NCBI RefSeq assembly: GCF_932526225.1 | Contig: NC_064038.1 | Location: 9,053,070 to 9,113,069, forward strand | DNA: 60,000 nucleotides | Direction: 5' to 3' | From: Nematostella vectensis | Taxonomy: Eukaryota > Cnidaria > Anthozoa > Actiniaria > Edwardsiidae | Program-made: the position numbers and the translations under genes | The notes under the pieces: generated by a model | What the model was told of the DNA's origin: nothing | Database searches by the model: none | The model's input: only the letters and a program-made list of their open reading frames with translations | Shown: in pieces, positions 46,548-59,017 of the stretch | Layout: every line of letters begins with the position of its first letter | Position numbering within the stretch: the stretch's first letter is position 1

Positions 46548-49500
46548 ATGGCCGTCTGTTTATCAGGATTACCAACGCCAAAAGCCTTCGACTGCATTGG
46601 CGAACCAGCCACGCTGGAACAAAGATGGACAATCTGGAAGTCCGAATTTGAGCTCTACTGCACTGCATCTGGCATCAAAGACTCGAAACAACAACGAGCA
46701 ATACTTCTTCACCTAGCAGGAGCTGGAATACGAGAAATTTTTCACGCTTTTACGGCTGAACAACAGGGGGAGGACTATAAAACAGCCATGGACTCCCTCA
46801 CTCAACACTTCAAACTCAAGAAAAACGTACCGATGGCCAGGCAAGCCTTCTTGACAGCGGTACCAAAACCCGGTGAGAGGATTCATCAATTTGCAATTAG
46901 ACTGCAAACCCTTTGCGAACACTGCGAGTACAACGACCAAAAGGACAGTCAAATTCGAGATAGAATTTTGACCTTCATATTGGATAAACCCCTCAAAGCA
47001 AAACTCTTTCGTGAGGAAGGTCTGACTCTCAGCAAGCTCCTGGAAATTGTCAACACGTACCATGACAAAGAAGCACTAGTTCTTGTGCCAGATCAAGCTG
47101 GTGTTAACCAATTGAGAGTACAACAGAAGCCTGACAGTGCTGGTCCCAAGTTTGATGGCAGATGTCATCGTTGCAATAAGCAGGGTCATAAAGCTGCTGA
47201 CTGCAGATGTAGCAAAAATCACCAATGTGAAAAATGTGGGAAAATTGGACATTTCAAGGTCTGCTGCAAATCAAAGCAGACATCTGGAAAAGCAAAGTCT
47301 GCAAGTGGACCAAAATCAAAGGGCAGGAAGCCATCTCATGTAAGACAAGTGGAAGCTGTTGATGTTCAAGAAACTGATAGCGAAGAGGAAGAAGATGTTT
47401 TTAATGTATTCTGCACGCACACAGAGTCACCGCCTGGTACTATGGAGATATCTATTGGAGGTGTTATACAGAATGTCATCATTGATTCGGGTGCAAGCTG
47501 TAACCTTATGTCAGAAAGGACATTCAATGACTTATCAAAAGGAGACATTGTTTTGAAGCCAAGTAGCAAGCAAATTTTTGCATATTCGTCTAGTGATGCT
47601 TTAAATCTTAAGGGTAGTTGTATGCTTAATGTGCATGTACCAGAAACAAATGTGGATAAGCGCGCAAAGTTTTTCATTGTCTCTGGAAAAGCGTCAACTT
47701 TGTTAGGTCGTGAATTATCTGAAGCTCTAGGCATACTCAAAGTAGGAGTTCAGGTTAATAGTTGTAGCTCAGATTCCTCAGCTATAAATACTCAGTTAAA
47801 CAGCAAAGCAGCGCTTAAGGCCAAATTTCCTAATGTTTTTCATGGTTTGGGCAAGCTTAAAGGTTTTAAACTCAAGTTACATATTGATCAGAATATTAAG
47901 CCAGTAGCACAACCATTGCGTAGGATTCCTTTTAGTCGCAGGCAGAAGGTCGCTGACAAGTTGGAGGAACTTGAGAAGCTTGGTGTGGTGGAAAAGGTAA
48001 ACAGTCCTACAAGTTGGATCAATCCTCTTGTGGCAGTCGAAAAGCCAAATGGAGATGTTCGCATTTGTTTGGACATGCGCCAGGCCAATCAGGCTATCTT
48101 AAGAGAAAGACACCCAGTACCTACTATGCAAGAAACCCTACAAGAAATCTCAGATGCAAAGATTTTCACCAAATTGGATTTAAACATGGCTTTCCATCAA
48201 ATCGAGTTATCCCCAGAGTCCCGAGACAAAACTACTTTCGCAGCGCCAACAGGTTTATATCGCTACTGTCGATTGCTCTTCGGTGTGAACATGGCTACCA
48301 AGAAGTTCCAGAACCTGATATGGCAAGTTTTGAAAGACTGCCCTGGAGCCTTCAACATGCATGACGACATTCTTATAGTGGGTAGGAACCAAAAGGAGCA
48401 TGACGAGAACCTGGAAAGAGCTGTCCAAAAGCTGCAAGACAGCGGGCTCACCCTCAACTATGAGAAATGTGTGGTAGGAGCCTCGAGTATGGATTTCATG
48501 GGAGACACCATTTCTGCAGATGGTCTTAAGTTATCTGACAAAAGAGTCGAAGCAATTGTCGAGGCACCTGCACCAACCAACCAATCAGAGGTGAGAAGTT
48601 TCCTTGGTTCTGCTCAATTTTGTGCCAAATTCATTCCACAGTTTGCAACCATTTCTGCTCCCCTGTGGGATCTTACCAGTAAAAATGCTAAATGGAAATG
48701 GGGTGCCAAAGAGGCAGAATCATTTGCACAAATTAAGCACTTGCTAACATGTGCACCAGTCATGTCTTATTTTACACAGGGAGCCCAGACCAGGATTATC
48801 ACTGACGCCTCACCAGTTGGCCTGGGGGCCATACTAGAGCAAAGACAACCTGGTGATGGTCAATTTCGACCAGTGTACTACGCAAGTCGTAAGCTTAGTA
48901 AGGTTGAACAGCGCTACTCACAGTTCGAGCGAGAGGCCCTTGCTGTCAAATGGGCCTGTGAGAAATTTCACATGTTCCTTTATGGAACCCATTTTGAAAT
49001 ACTAACTGATCACAAACCCTTAATTTCAGTCCTAGGTCCAACGTCTAAACCCCCGTCTGCTAGGATTGAACGCTGGCTGTTGTACCTTCAGCAATTCAGC
49101 TATGTGGTCAGGCACATTTCCGGAAAGGAAAATTCAGCCGACGCCCTGAGTCGTTTACCAGTTGGTCCAGTACAGACAGCTGATTCTAAAGCAACCAGCG
49201 AGTATGTGTTTAGCACTGCAAAGGCCGCAGTACCTGTCGCCATGACCCCAAAGCATGTAGAGGTTGTTTCAGAGAAGGACCCAACCCTTATTCTGGTACG
49301 CGAAGCAATTAGAAGTGGAGACTTCACCCGCCTCACAGGTACCTTGTACAAAGCAGTGTCAAAGGAGTTGTGGATTGCCGGACAATTAGTGATGCGTGGA
49401 AACCGAATTGTGCTACCAGAATCCCTATGGAAGCAAGCAATTATTTTAGCTCATGAGGGACACCAAGGAATGGTGCGCACAAAATCCCGCCTGCGAAGCA

Positions 49501-50594
49501 AACTATGGTGGCCGCAGATGGATGCACAGGCTGAACAGTTCATCAAGGCCTGCTACCCCTGCCAGCTAGTTGGACCACGTGGCAAACCGGAACCTGTTCG
49601 ATCAACAGAACTACCTGAAGAACCATGGGAGGACCTCGCCACAGATTTGACTGAGATACCTGGAGGAAACCACTTGCTGGTAGTTGTGGATAACTACTCC
49701 AGATGGCCAGAGGTAGTACTCCTTAAGAAAACCGATGCGCCACACGTCATCACGGCACTGGAGGGAATATTTAGAACACATGGCATACCATACACGGTTC
49801 GCAGCGACAACGGACCGCCCTTTGCCTCGAAAGAATTTGAGAATTTCTTAAAGTTCTTAGGCATAGAACATAAGAAAGGAGTTCCATATTGGCCACAGAG
49901 CAACGGCGAAGTGGAACGATGTAACAGAACAATTCTTAAAGTGATTCGGATAGCAAACTTGCAAGGAAATGATTGGAAGAAAGCGCTTGATGATTTCCTC
50001 TTTCAGTATCGCACAACAAACCATGCCGCAACTGGATGCTCGCCAGCCGAACTTTTAATGGGAAGGCAGCTCCGAGACAAGCTACCTAGTGTAAAGATTC
50101 CGAAGGATAGAGCGACAGAGTCAGAGTGGCAACACAAACTTAGGGACAGAGACGCTCTATCAAAACTCAGACAGAAAGAGTATGCTGATGCTAGAAGACA
50201 TGCTGAGCCAAGTGGAATTGATGAAGGCGATGAAGTACTGCTGCGACAGACTCGCCGCGAGAACAAACTCTCTCCAGTTTTTGAGCCTGAAGCTTACAAG
50301 GTTTTGCAGAAGACAGGTAATGCAGTCGTACTGGAGGATTCTGATGGAAATAGGAAGATGAGGAATGTAGCACAAATGAAGAAGTTCATCAAACCACAGG
50401 AAGCAGTCGCCGCAGACATGCTGCCTACTCCACCTGAAATCGCGCAGGAACACCAAACCGCACCTGAGACCCAGAACCAGTCCACACTTGATTGTACAGC
50501 TGAAATGCCAGCGTCTCCTGGTTCTCTAGACAATCAGCGACCTGCGCGCACTAGGCAACAACCTGTTCGCTTTAAGGATTATGTGCTACAATAA
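46548..50594 (+). CDS. Gag-Pol polyprotein of Ty3/Gypsy retrotransposon
   Basis: One uninterrupted frame of 1348 codons. In order: a Gag capsid-like region (about 20-190); two CCHC zinc knuckles starting at C206 and C227; an aspartic protease with the DSGA motif at D313; reverse transcriptase (about 450-640) with the first catalytic Asp in KLDLNMAF (D544) and the DD pair at 606-607 in MHDDIL, where Met-His replaces the common Tyr-x; RNase H starting at ITDAS (D753); and integrase with the HHCC zinc domain (H969 to C1002 and C1005) and a DDE triad D1033, D1087 and E1123, the last two separated by 35 residues. Gag and Pol are fused with no frameshift or stop between them. No envelope frame follows. 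All catalytic residues are present, so the protein could be active. Confidence 0.95.
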   Translation: MAVCLSGLPTPKAFDCIGEPATLEQRWTIWKSEFELYCTASGIKDSKQQRAILLHLAGAGIREIFHAFTAEQQGEDYKTAMDSLTQHFKLKKNVPMARQAFLTAVPKPGERIHQFAIRLQTLCEHCEYNDQKDSQIRDRILTFILDKPLKAKLFREEGLTLSKLLEIVNTYHDKEALVLVPDQAGVNQLRVQQKPDSAGPKFDGRCHRCNKQGHKAADCRCSKNHQCEKCGKIGHFKVCCKSKQTSGKAKSASGPKSKGRKPSHVRQVEAVDVQETDSEEEEDVFNVFCTHTESPPGTMEISIGGVIQNVIIDSGASCNLMSERTFNDLSKGDIVLKPSSKQIFAYSSSDALNLKGSCMLNVHVPETNVDKRAKFFIVSGKASTLLGRELSEALGILKVGVQVNSCSSDSSAINTQLNSKAALKAKFPNVFHGLGKLKGFKLKLHIDQNIKPVAQPLRRIPFSRRQKVADKLEELEKLGVVEKVNSPTSWINPLVAVEKPNGDVRICLDMRQANQAILRERHPVPTMQETLQEISDAKIFTKLDLNMAFHQIELSPESRDKTTFAAPTGLYRYCRLLFGVNMATKKFQNLIWQVLKDCPGAFNMHDDILIVGRNQKEHDENLERAVQKLQDSGLTLNYEKCVVGASSMDFMGDTISADGLKLSDKRVEAIVEAPAPTNQSEVRSFLGSAQFCAKFIPQFATISAPLWDLTSKNAKWKWGAKEAESFAQIKHLLTCAPVMSYFTQGAQTRIITDASPVGLGAILEQRQPGDGQFRPVYYASRKLSKVEQRYSQFEREALAVKWACEKFHMFLYGTHFEILTDHKPLISVLGPTSKPPSARIERWLLYLQQFSYVVRHISGKENSADALSRLPVGPVQTADSKATSEYVFSTAKAAVPVAMTPKHVEVVSEKDPTLILVREAIRSGDFTRLTGTLYKAVSKELWIAGQLVMRGNRIVLPESLWKQAIILAHEGHQGMVRTKSRLRSKLWWPQMDAQAEQFIKACYPCQLVGPRGKPEPVRSTELPEEPWEDLATDLTEIPGGNHLLVVVDNYSRWPEVVLLKKTDAPHVITALEGIFRTHGIPYTVRSDNGPPFASKEFENFLKFLGIEHKKGVPYWPQSNGEVERCNRTILKVIRIANLQGNDWKKALDDFLFQYRTTNHAATGCSPAELLMGRQLRDKLPSVKIPKDRATESEWQHKLRDRDALSKLRQKEYADARRHAEPSGIDEGDEVLLRQTRRENKLSPVFEPEAYKVLQKTGNAVVLEDSDGNRKMRNVAQMKKFIKPQEAVAADMLPTPPEIAQEHQTAPETQNQSTLDCTAEMPASPGSLDNQRPARTRQQPVRFKDYVLQ

Positions 50595-50698
50595 GTTTTG
50601 TTAGTTTTATTTTTCTTTTCAGTTTTACATACATGCGTAGGACCCCTACTATAGCTGTTATAGTTATTTAGCTCCTAGTATGGACTTTAATGCTAAGT

Positions 50699-50708
50699 AA
50701 GGGGGGAA
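50699..50708 (+). promoter_or_regulatory. Polypurine tract
   Basis: AAGGGGGGAA directly abuts the 3' LTR, the expected position of the plus-strand primer. Confidence 0.85.
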
Positions 50709-50853
50709 TGTAGTGTCCGCCGCGTTGCATTATGGATTGTTAAGGTGCGCAATGCACCATGGTAGAACACATGTCAGAGATCCGCCATCTTGTATTAAAT
50801 GTGGAAGACCACGAGTCTGTTTCTTTTTGCTTTGTTCCTTGCCGAACACCACA
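50709..50853 (+). repeat. 3' LTR (145 bp)
   Basis: Same length and sequence as the 5' copy, followed by the second CTAGC duplication at 50854-50858. Confidence 0.95.
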
Positions 50854-53800
50854 CTAGCGTTAGACAATAGTTAGATTTGATAAATACTGTTTTTTGCTTT
50901 TATAACTTTTATATTAGAATTCTAAATCAGGAGAGATCGTACTGTGTTTTGATCATTATCAATGTATATGTGATTTCTATTTTATCAGATATTTGTACAT
51001 GATGATATCACTTCACCTCCGTTGGGAATCAGCGATCCACTTAGTCTTTAGCGATTTGTCCGTACAAACACCAGAGGCTCTTTATTACAGTGTGCATTGT
51101 TTTCGTCTGAAGGGCTAAGCCCAAAGCGACAGCACACAGAGCAACAGGCTTTTGAGCCTCTGACGACAGGGGACGCATCTCCAAACATAATGGTTTATAT
51201 GGAATCATGATGATGATGAATGATAATAACGATGATTTCAAGCAATACAAAGGCTACCCGATATTCCGTTCGCTTCTTTATAGCATTATGTTGACGGTCT
51301 GGAGCAGGTAGTCTTAATGCTACTATACTGTAATAATACGCGCCTTCAACTTAGAAATCAAGTGACTTTTTGGGTGGCAAATTTACGACAAAATAAACAC
51401 GGAAATGACTACGCCTGTCACGAAAGAAAGAATCTTTATATAAAAATAAGCCCTTTCTGATAAAGAAATTTTCTGGCTTATTCGTAAGCGCTAAATTAGT
51501 TGATTTTTGTTGTTGTTATTTTGCCGCTAAAAGTCTGAGCGCGCGCGAGTTTGCCATCCAACAGTCACGTGATCTGCTGAATGCAAGTCGCCCATCACTA
51601 TAGTCCCCCCTCCTAGTCCAGCTAGAATGTCGAGCACGAAGAGAGTACAAAGACCGTTGCTCTAAACAAGGCAAGACCAGCAAGCGTAAAACCCAACACA
51701 AGTGAAAATTGGTCTAACACTAGCGCGAGAAAATGGAGCGGTCGCTTCGTGTTCACGCTTGCCTTCAGTCAGAAAATAATTTTTCTGAGAATTATTATTA
51801 TTCTCGTTGCGCTTGTATTTGCGCTCTACCTAAATGTGCTAAATCAGCGCACATTGCGAACTGATTAAATCGTGTATCTTATTGGCCCCACGTCCCAACA
51901 CCTGTGGGGTGGTCCATCAATGCCGTGGTTTTACATAGACGTAATGGTTTCCTCGCTCTAATTTTTTTTAATAAGGTAATATAAATATGATGCATATATA
52001 TTGTGGTATCGTGAGATTTTTTTTCAAAAGGCATCAATCACTAAGTGTATAATTCTATTGTCCTGATGGTGGCTGTTTCTGTTAGGGAAAGTGTTGTAAA
52101 AGTAACTCTATTAGCAAAACCGAGTTATCTTTAAAACACAACACAACTAAACATTCCCAATTAGCATCTTTTGAAACCCAATACCGCAGTAATTTTGAAA
52201 TAGTCACCACCACCATTTTTGTAAATAGAGAAGTGGCTTACGTTAAGGTATCTTTTAAAACCCAAAATAGGATTTGCACAAGGTCTGATGAGTCTCCACC
52301 TTCGTACTCAAATGGATTAGGCTTACGGATAACCAATATTTAAAATCCCTGTTTAAAATCGAAAAAAAAATTGAGTAAAATTTGATCATTAAATGGAACG
52401 GAGAAAAATAAAAAAATCTGTGATAGATTGCTTAAATCAGTTTGTAAGATTTTCCGGCTTGAGATTTCATCGTTGTGTGTTACGAAGGATTTCACATGTT
52501 ATCTTTTCTAATGCACGCAATGAATGAGCCGATTTAATAATCTACTCAAAATAGAGAGAACAGGCATTACAGTGCTGGAATGCGCAATTTTAAGGCTTGA
52601 AAGATATGAATTTGGTGGAATATGTAGTGAAATATAAGCTAAAGCCTAGCTACAACATTGACGAGTCGCGAAGTGTTTTCAAAGGTCTTTCCACAGGCTT
52701 CAATATTCACAGCTTTTTGTATTAGGCCGCAGTTAAGTTGGTCGAAATACTCACCAAAGCAGAATAGCCTTGTGCTTTACCATCAAAGAGAGAGTCTCGG
52801 ATAAATCGTCCGAACAAAAAAACGCCCTTTAACATATACAATCCGTGTATAAAATATTAATGAACTGATAAACGAATAGATAAGGCGGTTATAATCACGC
52901 TGATGATCTTTGTACTGCCCGAGTAACAGGAATAGGAGTATTTCATTGGTCGCCTTCAAGGACTTTCCGCACTAGATGAGTTCGTAATGATGCAGTCATT
53001 AAAGCGAGCTTCGTCGCTTGCACGTTCATAGTGATAGCTGTCACGATCCTATGACTGATAGTGTCTTATAATACCCTGCAAAGTGCCAGCGTTCTTTGAT
53101 TTTGCTTTATTAGCAAATGGTAGCTAAGTAAACAAGCGATGATGGGGTATAAAACTTATTTGAAAATGTTTACCGGGGTAACCCGATTTTGGGTTAAACA
53201 CCGACCCATTTTGACAGCTTTCTTACATTCCCAAATTGATTCCTTGTTATTTTCCTTGTTAATTTTTGGAATTTTGGTTACATAAAACATCTTTGTGGTT
53301 TTCTTCGTCAACTTGAATTGCACCTAGCGACTTAGCGACTATTTCTTTACCACACAGACTTACTTTTCGTTTTTTTTGTGTGTGTTTCTGTTCTCGTTTA
53401 ATTTTGTTTTATTTTCGTATCAGTCAAGCTTGACAATTCATATTTTCAGTTATCAAAATTCAAAGCAGTAATTTAAAAAAGATTTAAAGCAGTGCATCTT
53501 TTTATATTGCCTCGTTTTATATTGCTTGTAGCATTCACAATCAACTTGAATATTGCATTATAAGACAAGTCTCGCGAAAAGGTTAATTCTAAGTTATGCA
53601 AAGTAGTTTGAAAAAAGTTTCTCTCACGAAACCCTTTCATAATTCTATTAGTTTCCTTCAACTTTTTATCACCAAAATGAAATGTCTAGAAACTGTCATA
53701 AGAAATCATCAAATCTTTTTGTATTTCAAAGTATTTTATACCGGTTATGAGCAATTTTGGCATTTTACACTAATGCGTCAAATAATCGAAAAGGTGCAAA

Positions 53801-56369
53801 TCTGAAACTCATTCGAAATAATACCTCTTTCTTTATGATTAGGGAAAAATGTGTTACAGTAACCAGCGATTAGCACCAAGCGACGGGCAGGTGCATTTGA
53901 CCTGGGCCATTAAACAGTCTTCTATTCGAAAAAAGAAATAACACAATAAAGCACAGTCGTTCGCCGATCTCTGAAAACATTATACATTGGATGCTCATTT
54001 TTCTTGGGTTATACGGTTTCGCTCGCCAAATGCCACAGCACAATAAGGAAACAAATCTTATCGTTTTTACTTACTTGTTCATCCTTGTGTATTTTTTTTG
54101 CCACAGGCAAGACGGATACCCTCGAAATCACCGTCCAAACACACACAGTTAACAACTCGGCAAGAGGAGATAACAACAGAATTGAGGCCCCAGGAACGGT
54201 GAGGACAAATTCTATTAGGTCTCCTTTCATAGACGCAACAGGGAATGATGTGGATAAAACCGCACTGTTTTGAACCAGTTCATTAATTATTTAGTAGGTT
54301 AATGGAATAGTCCGCCTACTTGTCGACATTTCGCACAGCCTTTTTACGCAAGTAAAGCGTTAGACACTTATCACTTGTCAACAGCCAGTCTAAAAACTCC
54401 TGCAGAAAAGTAAAAAAAAAAATATAAAAACTAAAATTATGCATAAATTTAATTTGGGTTTTTAAGTGTTTTTTTCTATTTTCTTTTACCAGAGCTAATC
54501 GAAACTGCCAAGTAATAATTGCCCTACATCAGAACGATGGACAAGCAAGCGCACTTGAGCGTTTGAATTTCGCCCTGTTGTGCAAGTCTAGGGCTTACTT
54601 GGAATCATTGAAAGATTGCCCATTAATTTTCATATTCCTCCTTCCTCTTGTTTTCATCACTAAGGCAGAGACTTGTTAGCAAAAAAAGTGCTTTGTGCGT
54701 ACTTAGTGATTATTATTAAAAAAAAGCTCAGAAAAGGAATGCCTGAAAAATAGCCTGACTAAGGTCTTGGAATATCTTTTGGAGCTAAATTTTCCTGCGC
54801 ATATCAGGAAATCGTTGTATCGGCTTTATTTTTTGGGGAGACTGGTGACTAGTAAGAGATTCTGGGTAGGGTTAACTTTTACTGAGAAAGAAATTGAAAA
54901 ATAATTATAAACTGTTAAGCAATAACTGCACATATTTTCTGAAAACGGTATCAGTAAATTAGCAGTTACTTGATATTTTGATTCTCCCTATAAACTTATC
55001 TACCACATTTGTTTATGGTCCAGGAAGCTTATGACAATGTTTAAAAAAGTTTAGCACAGGAAGACCGGTACTGCAATGTTGACACCGATATTTTAATGTG
55101 GACATCTTTTTCGATCCGTAATAATCTTGTGTCATGCAAATCGTCCATTTGCAGGTTAATCTAGCGAGTTACCAAGATATTTTTATTATATACCAGTAGA
55201 TAATTCAACTTCAAAGTTCTCTTAGCGCAACACATGCAACCACAGTCATTAAGGTACTATATGGTTTATATGAAATAACAGATAATAATTCGTGTGTATG
55301 TTTTTTTGCTGTTGGACTATTTATATTGAGCTCATAAATATACTACCGATAAAAAGTTATTTACTACACGCGGGAAAACGTAATACTACTTTGAATTAAA
55401 AACTAGATGAATAATCACGATCTATTCAAATAGTCATAACAAACTTCAAAACGTAATTAATTTACTCATTGATTGGTCTTATCGAAAGACATTTTTAGTA
55501 TCAGACTCTAATTCTTAAAACGACAATATATATGCTTGTACATCACCTAACTGTCAAATGCAACGTTATTATAGAAAGTTTAGTTGCCCCTTTAAGATAA
55601 CAAAAACTGTGAACGCTCAAAAATTTTCAACTCTCGAAAGAATAAATAAAACAGAACAATTTTAGGGAGTCATATAGCTCATAATTCACTGTTTTCATAC
55701 GCAATCGTTCTAGAGCAGGCACAAAAAGAGCGTTCCCTTGTTCTAGGTTCATTTACAGTAAAAACAAAAAATCAAAGTTCGTAAACATTGTTAGCAATAT
55801 GATGATACGCAAATACGCCGCTATTATGGTTCGATTATCTCAAGGACTTAAATGAGAAGGTTTTCGTAATTGACCTTGTTCCTTGTGAGTGCTTTTGACC
55901 CCCCGGCTCACAATAAATTTAACATGTTTTCAAGTACCTCTGAAGCACCTGTTTGCTCCTAATAGACCTCCAGGGGAGAGAAAAACAAACATGTATTCCG
56001 CTAAAACTCCGAAAGAAGCAAAGAAGACAGACGCAACCGGAAGTTTAATGTGTTTTTGTTTTCTTTTTGATAATGTTTTGCCCTAACGAAATTATTATAT
56101 ATCCGCTTAATCACGCGAGCGCGAAGAAGAACCCTGCTGGTGTTATGGATTAAGACAAGATTTCTCTACTTCCAGTATTCGTACGTCGTGTTTACTAAAA
56201 CTCTCTAATGGCCTTCACTAAAGGGAGTTGAGTAGGTTTCATTGCGTTAAAGACGATATGGAACCCTAGGGGCTCGCTGGGTATTCATTGTGTTTATCTC
56301 ATGGTGTGTTTGTACACTAACCTTTTACCGGGGGAATAGGGAAAGGTCTTCTGTTGGTAACAACGCGAC

Positions 56370-56675
56370 TCGTGACTAGAAATGCTGCGTGCCTAGAGAT
56401 GCTGCGTGACAAGAGATGCTTGTGTGACAAGAGATGCTGCGTGACTAAAGATGCTGCGTTACGAGAGATGTGCGTGACTAGAGATGCTGCGTGACAAGAG
56501 ATGCTGCGTGACTAGAGATGCTGCGTGACTAGAGATGTTGCGTGACTAGAGATGCGGCGTGACTAGAAATGTCATGACTAGAGATGTTGCGTGACGAGAT
56601 ATACTGCGTGACTAGATATGTTGCGTGACTAGAGATGCTGCGTGACAAGAGATGCTGCGTGACTATGAACCGCTC
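56370..56675. repeat. 17-bp minisatellite
   Basis: About 17 to 18 copies of a unit close to GCGTGACTAGAGATGCT, with point changes and a few one-base length changes (CTAGA alternates with CAAGA). The unit is not a multiple of three, so any frame through it is incidental. Confidence 0.93.
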
Positions 56676-58846
56676 GGCTGCCTGTGGCTGAAGAATATTG
56701 CTATGGGATCGTATTATCAGTGACTCGTCAATCAATGTCAACAATGCAAAAAAGTTTTCCAACCGTTCCCGGGATAATAATTGAAACTTTACATCAGCGC
56801 TTTCACGTGTGTATTTACATGCGTCGAATCACCCTCTAATGGAGAAACGCACAGACTAAACGAAAATTACACGCGAAAACGTTGCAAACATGTCGATGTT
56901 GGTCATGTTGGTTGATGTTCTAACTCATAGTATCTATACCAAAGTAGTACACCCCTAGTGATGGGCTCACTACCTTATTTATCACGGTTGTTCTCTCCTA
57001 GTTTGGGCTTTTCCTTACGCAATTTCCTGGTCGCATTGAATATGTTGCTGTGTTCGATGCTCGCCACCAAGAAAAGTCGATTGCTTATTTGAAAGTTTGA
57101 GTTTAGCTTTAGAATACGTAAACGGTACCTACCTTAGCGTATTGCCGCAGTGACGCAATTCCAAACAAATAAACAGGAGATAAGACTCTTTTTTACCTGC
57201 GCCAGGCCCGTAGGGGAGGGCATGTAGCCTGTTTTGCCATTTAGATGAATATTTAAAAAAATGTTCTTGACTACCCAAGCCAAGGCAAGTGCAATTTGAC
57301 AATATCCCTCGCGGCTTTGAAAGGAAATGCGGATTCAATATAAGAAAAACACACAATCATGGTATCCAAAAGCAAACGCTCCATTTTTTAATTATTGCAT
57401 GATCTGATGCATTCTCTCCCACGAAGATTTTTCCACAAATTGCTTCTCTTTTCGGAAATGCTGTATGCCCTCAATTGCCCCCTGCTATTTGATAGCAAAT
57501 TTAGTTTAAGTCTGTTCAGTTAAATGGTGCTCATTAGTTAAAATCCCATCGAAAATTCAACTGGCCCAGCAAGGCTCATGCGTTATCATGCCCCGCAGAA
57601 TAAAAAAAAAAATAACCGTAATAAGAAAAAAAGAATCCAGAATGGTGCTATTTCTCGAACATAAACTATGGGGGACTACCATATTCTTAGCAAATTTAGA
57701 ATATTCCAGAACAAGGTGCTTTTCAAGAAATTTTGTATTAATGAGAAAGCAGGGGGATGGCTGTTATTGTTTTGGGATAATTTTTGATAATGGTATGGAC
57801 TCAATTAAAAGTCGAAATAAAATAAAAAATATAGAAAATATCACAAATGACTTGATGAGAGTGGCACATTGTGACATAATTTGGGAAATATTTATATTAA
57901 AATATTTCATTTATTTATTATATTTATTGAAAAAATGTTGATTAAGTGTTTTAAAATGAAGGCAGAATGCGAGTAGGAGTAGATTATGGAGATTTTTTTA
58001 GCAAGATTGAAAACCCAACTATATTTGGAGAAATTTTATCGCTTTACATAATCGGGGCAGTTATGGGCGGACTAGGAGCTAAAGAATTAAAATTAATTTT
58101 ATGCCCCCATTTGCTTGCACATTTTAGTTTGAGTTATCAGTCGACATATTTTATAAAGTAATGTCATTACACCTTTTCTCAAATGTTTGCGGAATTCCGG
58201 GTTTCCAATGTTCTGTCATTCGACATAATCATTCGAAAAGGCTAGTACTTCGTGAATGTCATAAGCATGATCCAGCCGCTCAAACCATGGAAACTTTTAG
58301 CGAAAACTTGCGCTGGAGAGTTATTTTCCATTAATATTTACATAACTCATCTGTTGAAGACACTTTCAGAGCACCGATATACGATACCAGAAAATGCTAC
58401 TCTGAATAAGGAAAGGTCAAGAGTTAGCCTTGTCGAATGACTATGTCGAATGACTATGTCGAATGTTTGAAACCCATTTCGCATACATTTGGAAATAAGT
58501 GTAAAGTATCATATCTGATTTATTCGACACTTTATTTGGGATACTAAATGCACTTAACAAATCGGATTGTGACGTGATGAAGACGTGATAGCGAATTTTT
58601 TTTTTAATTAATGTAAAAGCTTCTTGGCTATACAAATCAAACATTGTAAAGTCAAAGCCTTGATTTCCTAAAATAGAATAATCATAAACTCCAGTGAAAA
58701 AAAATAATAAGAAGATAGCAATCTTGCGGCGTCGTTTTGTTGTTTATGATAATCTCGATGGAATCTAATAGTCTTGTGCTAATCGAAGCTTCAATCAGAC
58801 TTAAATGTGCAAAAAAATCCCGAGCGCAAAGGTCTGAATCCAACGA

Positions 58847-59017
58847 CAGAGCCGTAGCAGGCCACTGAAGATTGGGAGGGGGGCAATACAGAAACATCGA
58901 GAAAATATTGGGGGCATAGCCACGCCCTTACAGGTCATTTCCTTCTAATTTTTTGAGAATATTGGGGGGGGGGGGGGGGCACGTGCCCCCAGTGCTCCAC
59001 CCCCTGCTACGGCCCTG
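58847..59017. mobile_element. Family B MITE, copy 3
   Basis: 171 bp, with ends CAGAGCCGTAGCAGG and CCTGCTACGGCCCTG. A perfect 5-bp duplication AACGA lies at 58842-58846 and 59018-59022. The interior includes a run of about 17 G near 58963-58979. This is the best reference copy of the family in the window. Confidence 0.9.

Larger units (their letters stand above)
46330..50853 (+). mobile_element. Full-length Ty3/Gypsy LTR retrotransposon
   Basis: The element is complete: 145-bp LTRs at 46330-46474 and 50709-50853 that I read as identical, beginning TG and ending CA; a 5-bp target duplication CTAGC at 46325-46329 and 50854-50858; a primer binding site three bases after the 5' LTR; a purine tract directly before the 3' LTR; and one long gag-pol frame. 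Identical LTRs imply recent insertion. The domain order (RT, RNase H, integrase) places it in Ty3/Gypsy; the serine-tRNA primer and two CCHC knuckles fit the Mag-type lineage, which is an inference. It lies 108 bp right of the TTAA-bounded element at 45503-46221. Confidence 0.96.

Noticed and set aside
56529-56762. Ser/His-rich minus-strand frame
   Set aside because: Produced by the 17-bp minisatellite, whose unit does not preserve frame.
57588-58161. Two consecutive plus-strand frames of 117 and 64 codons
   Set aside because: AT-rich composition with Lys/Ile/Asn bias, no recognisable domain and no splice logic joining them.
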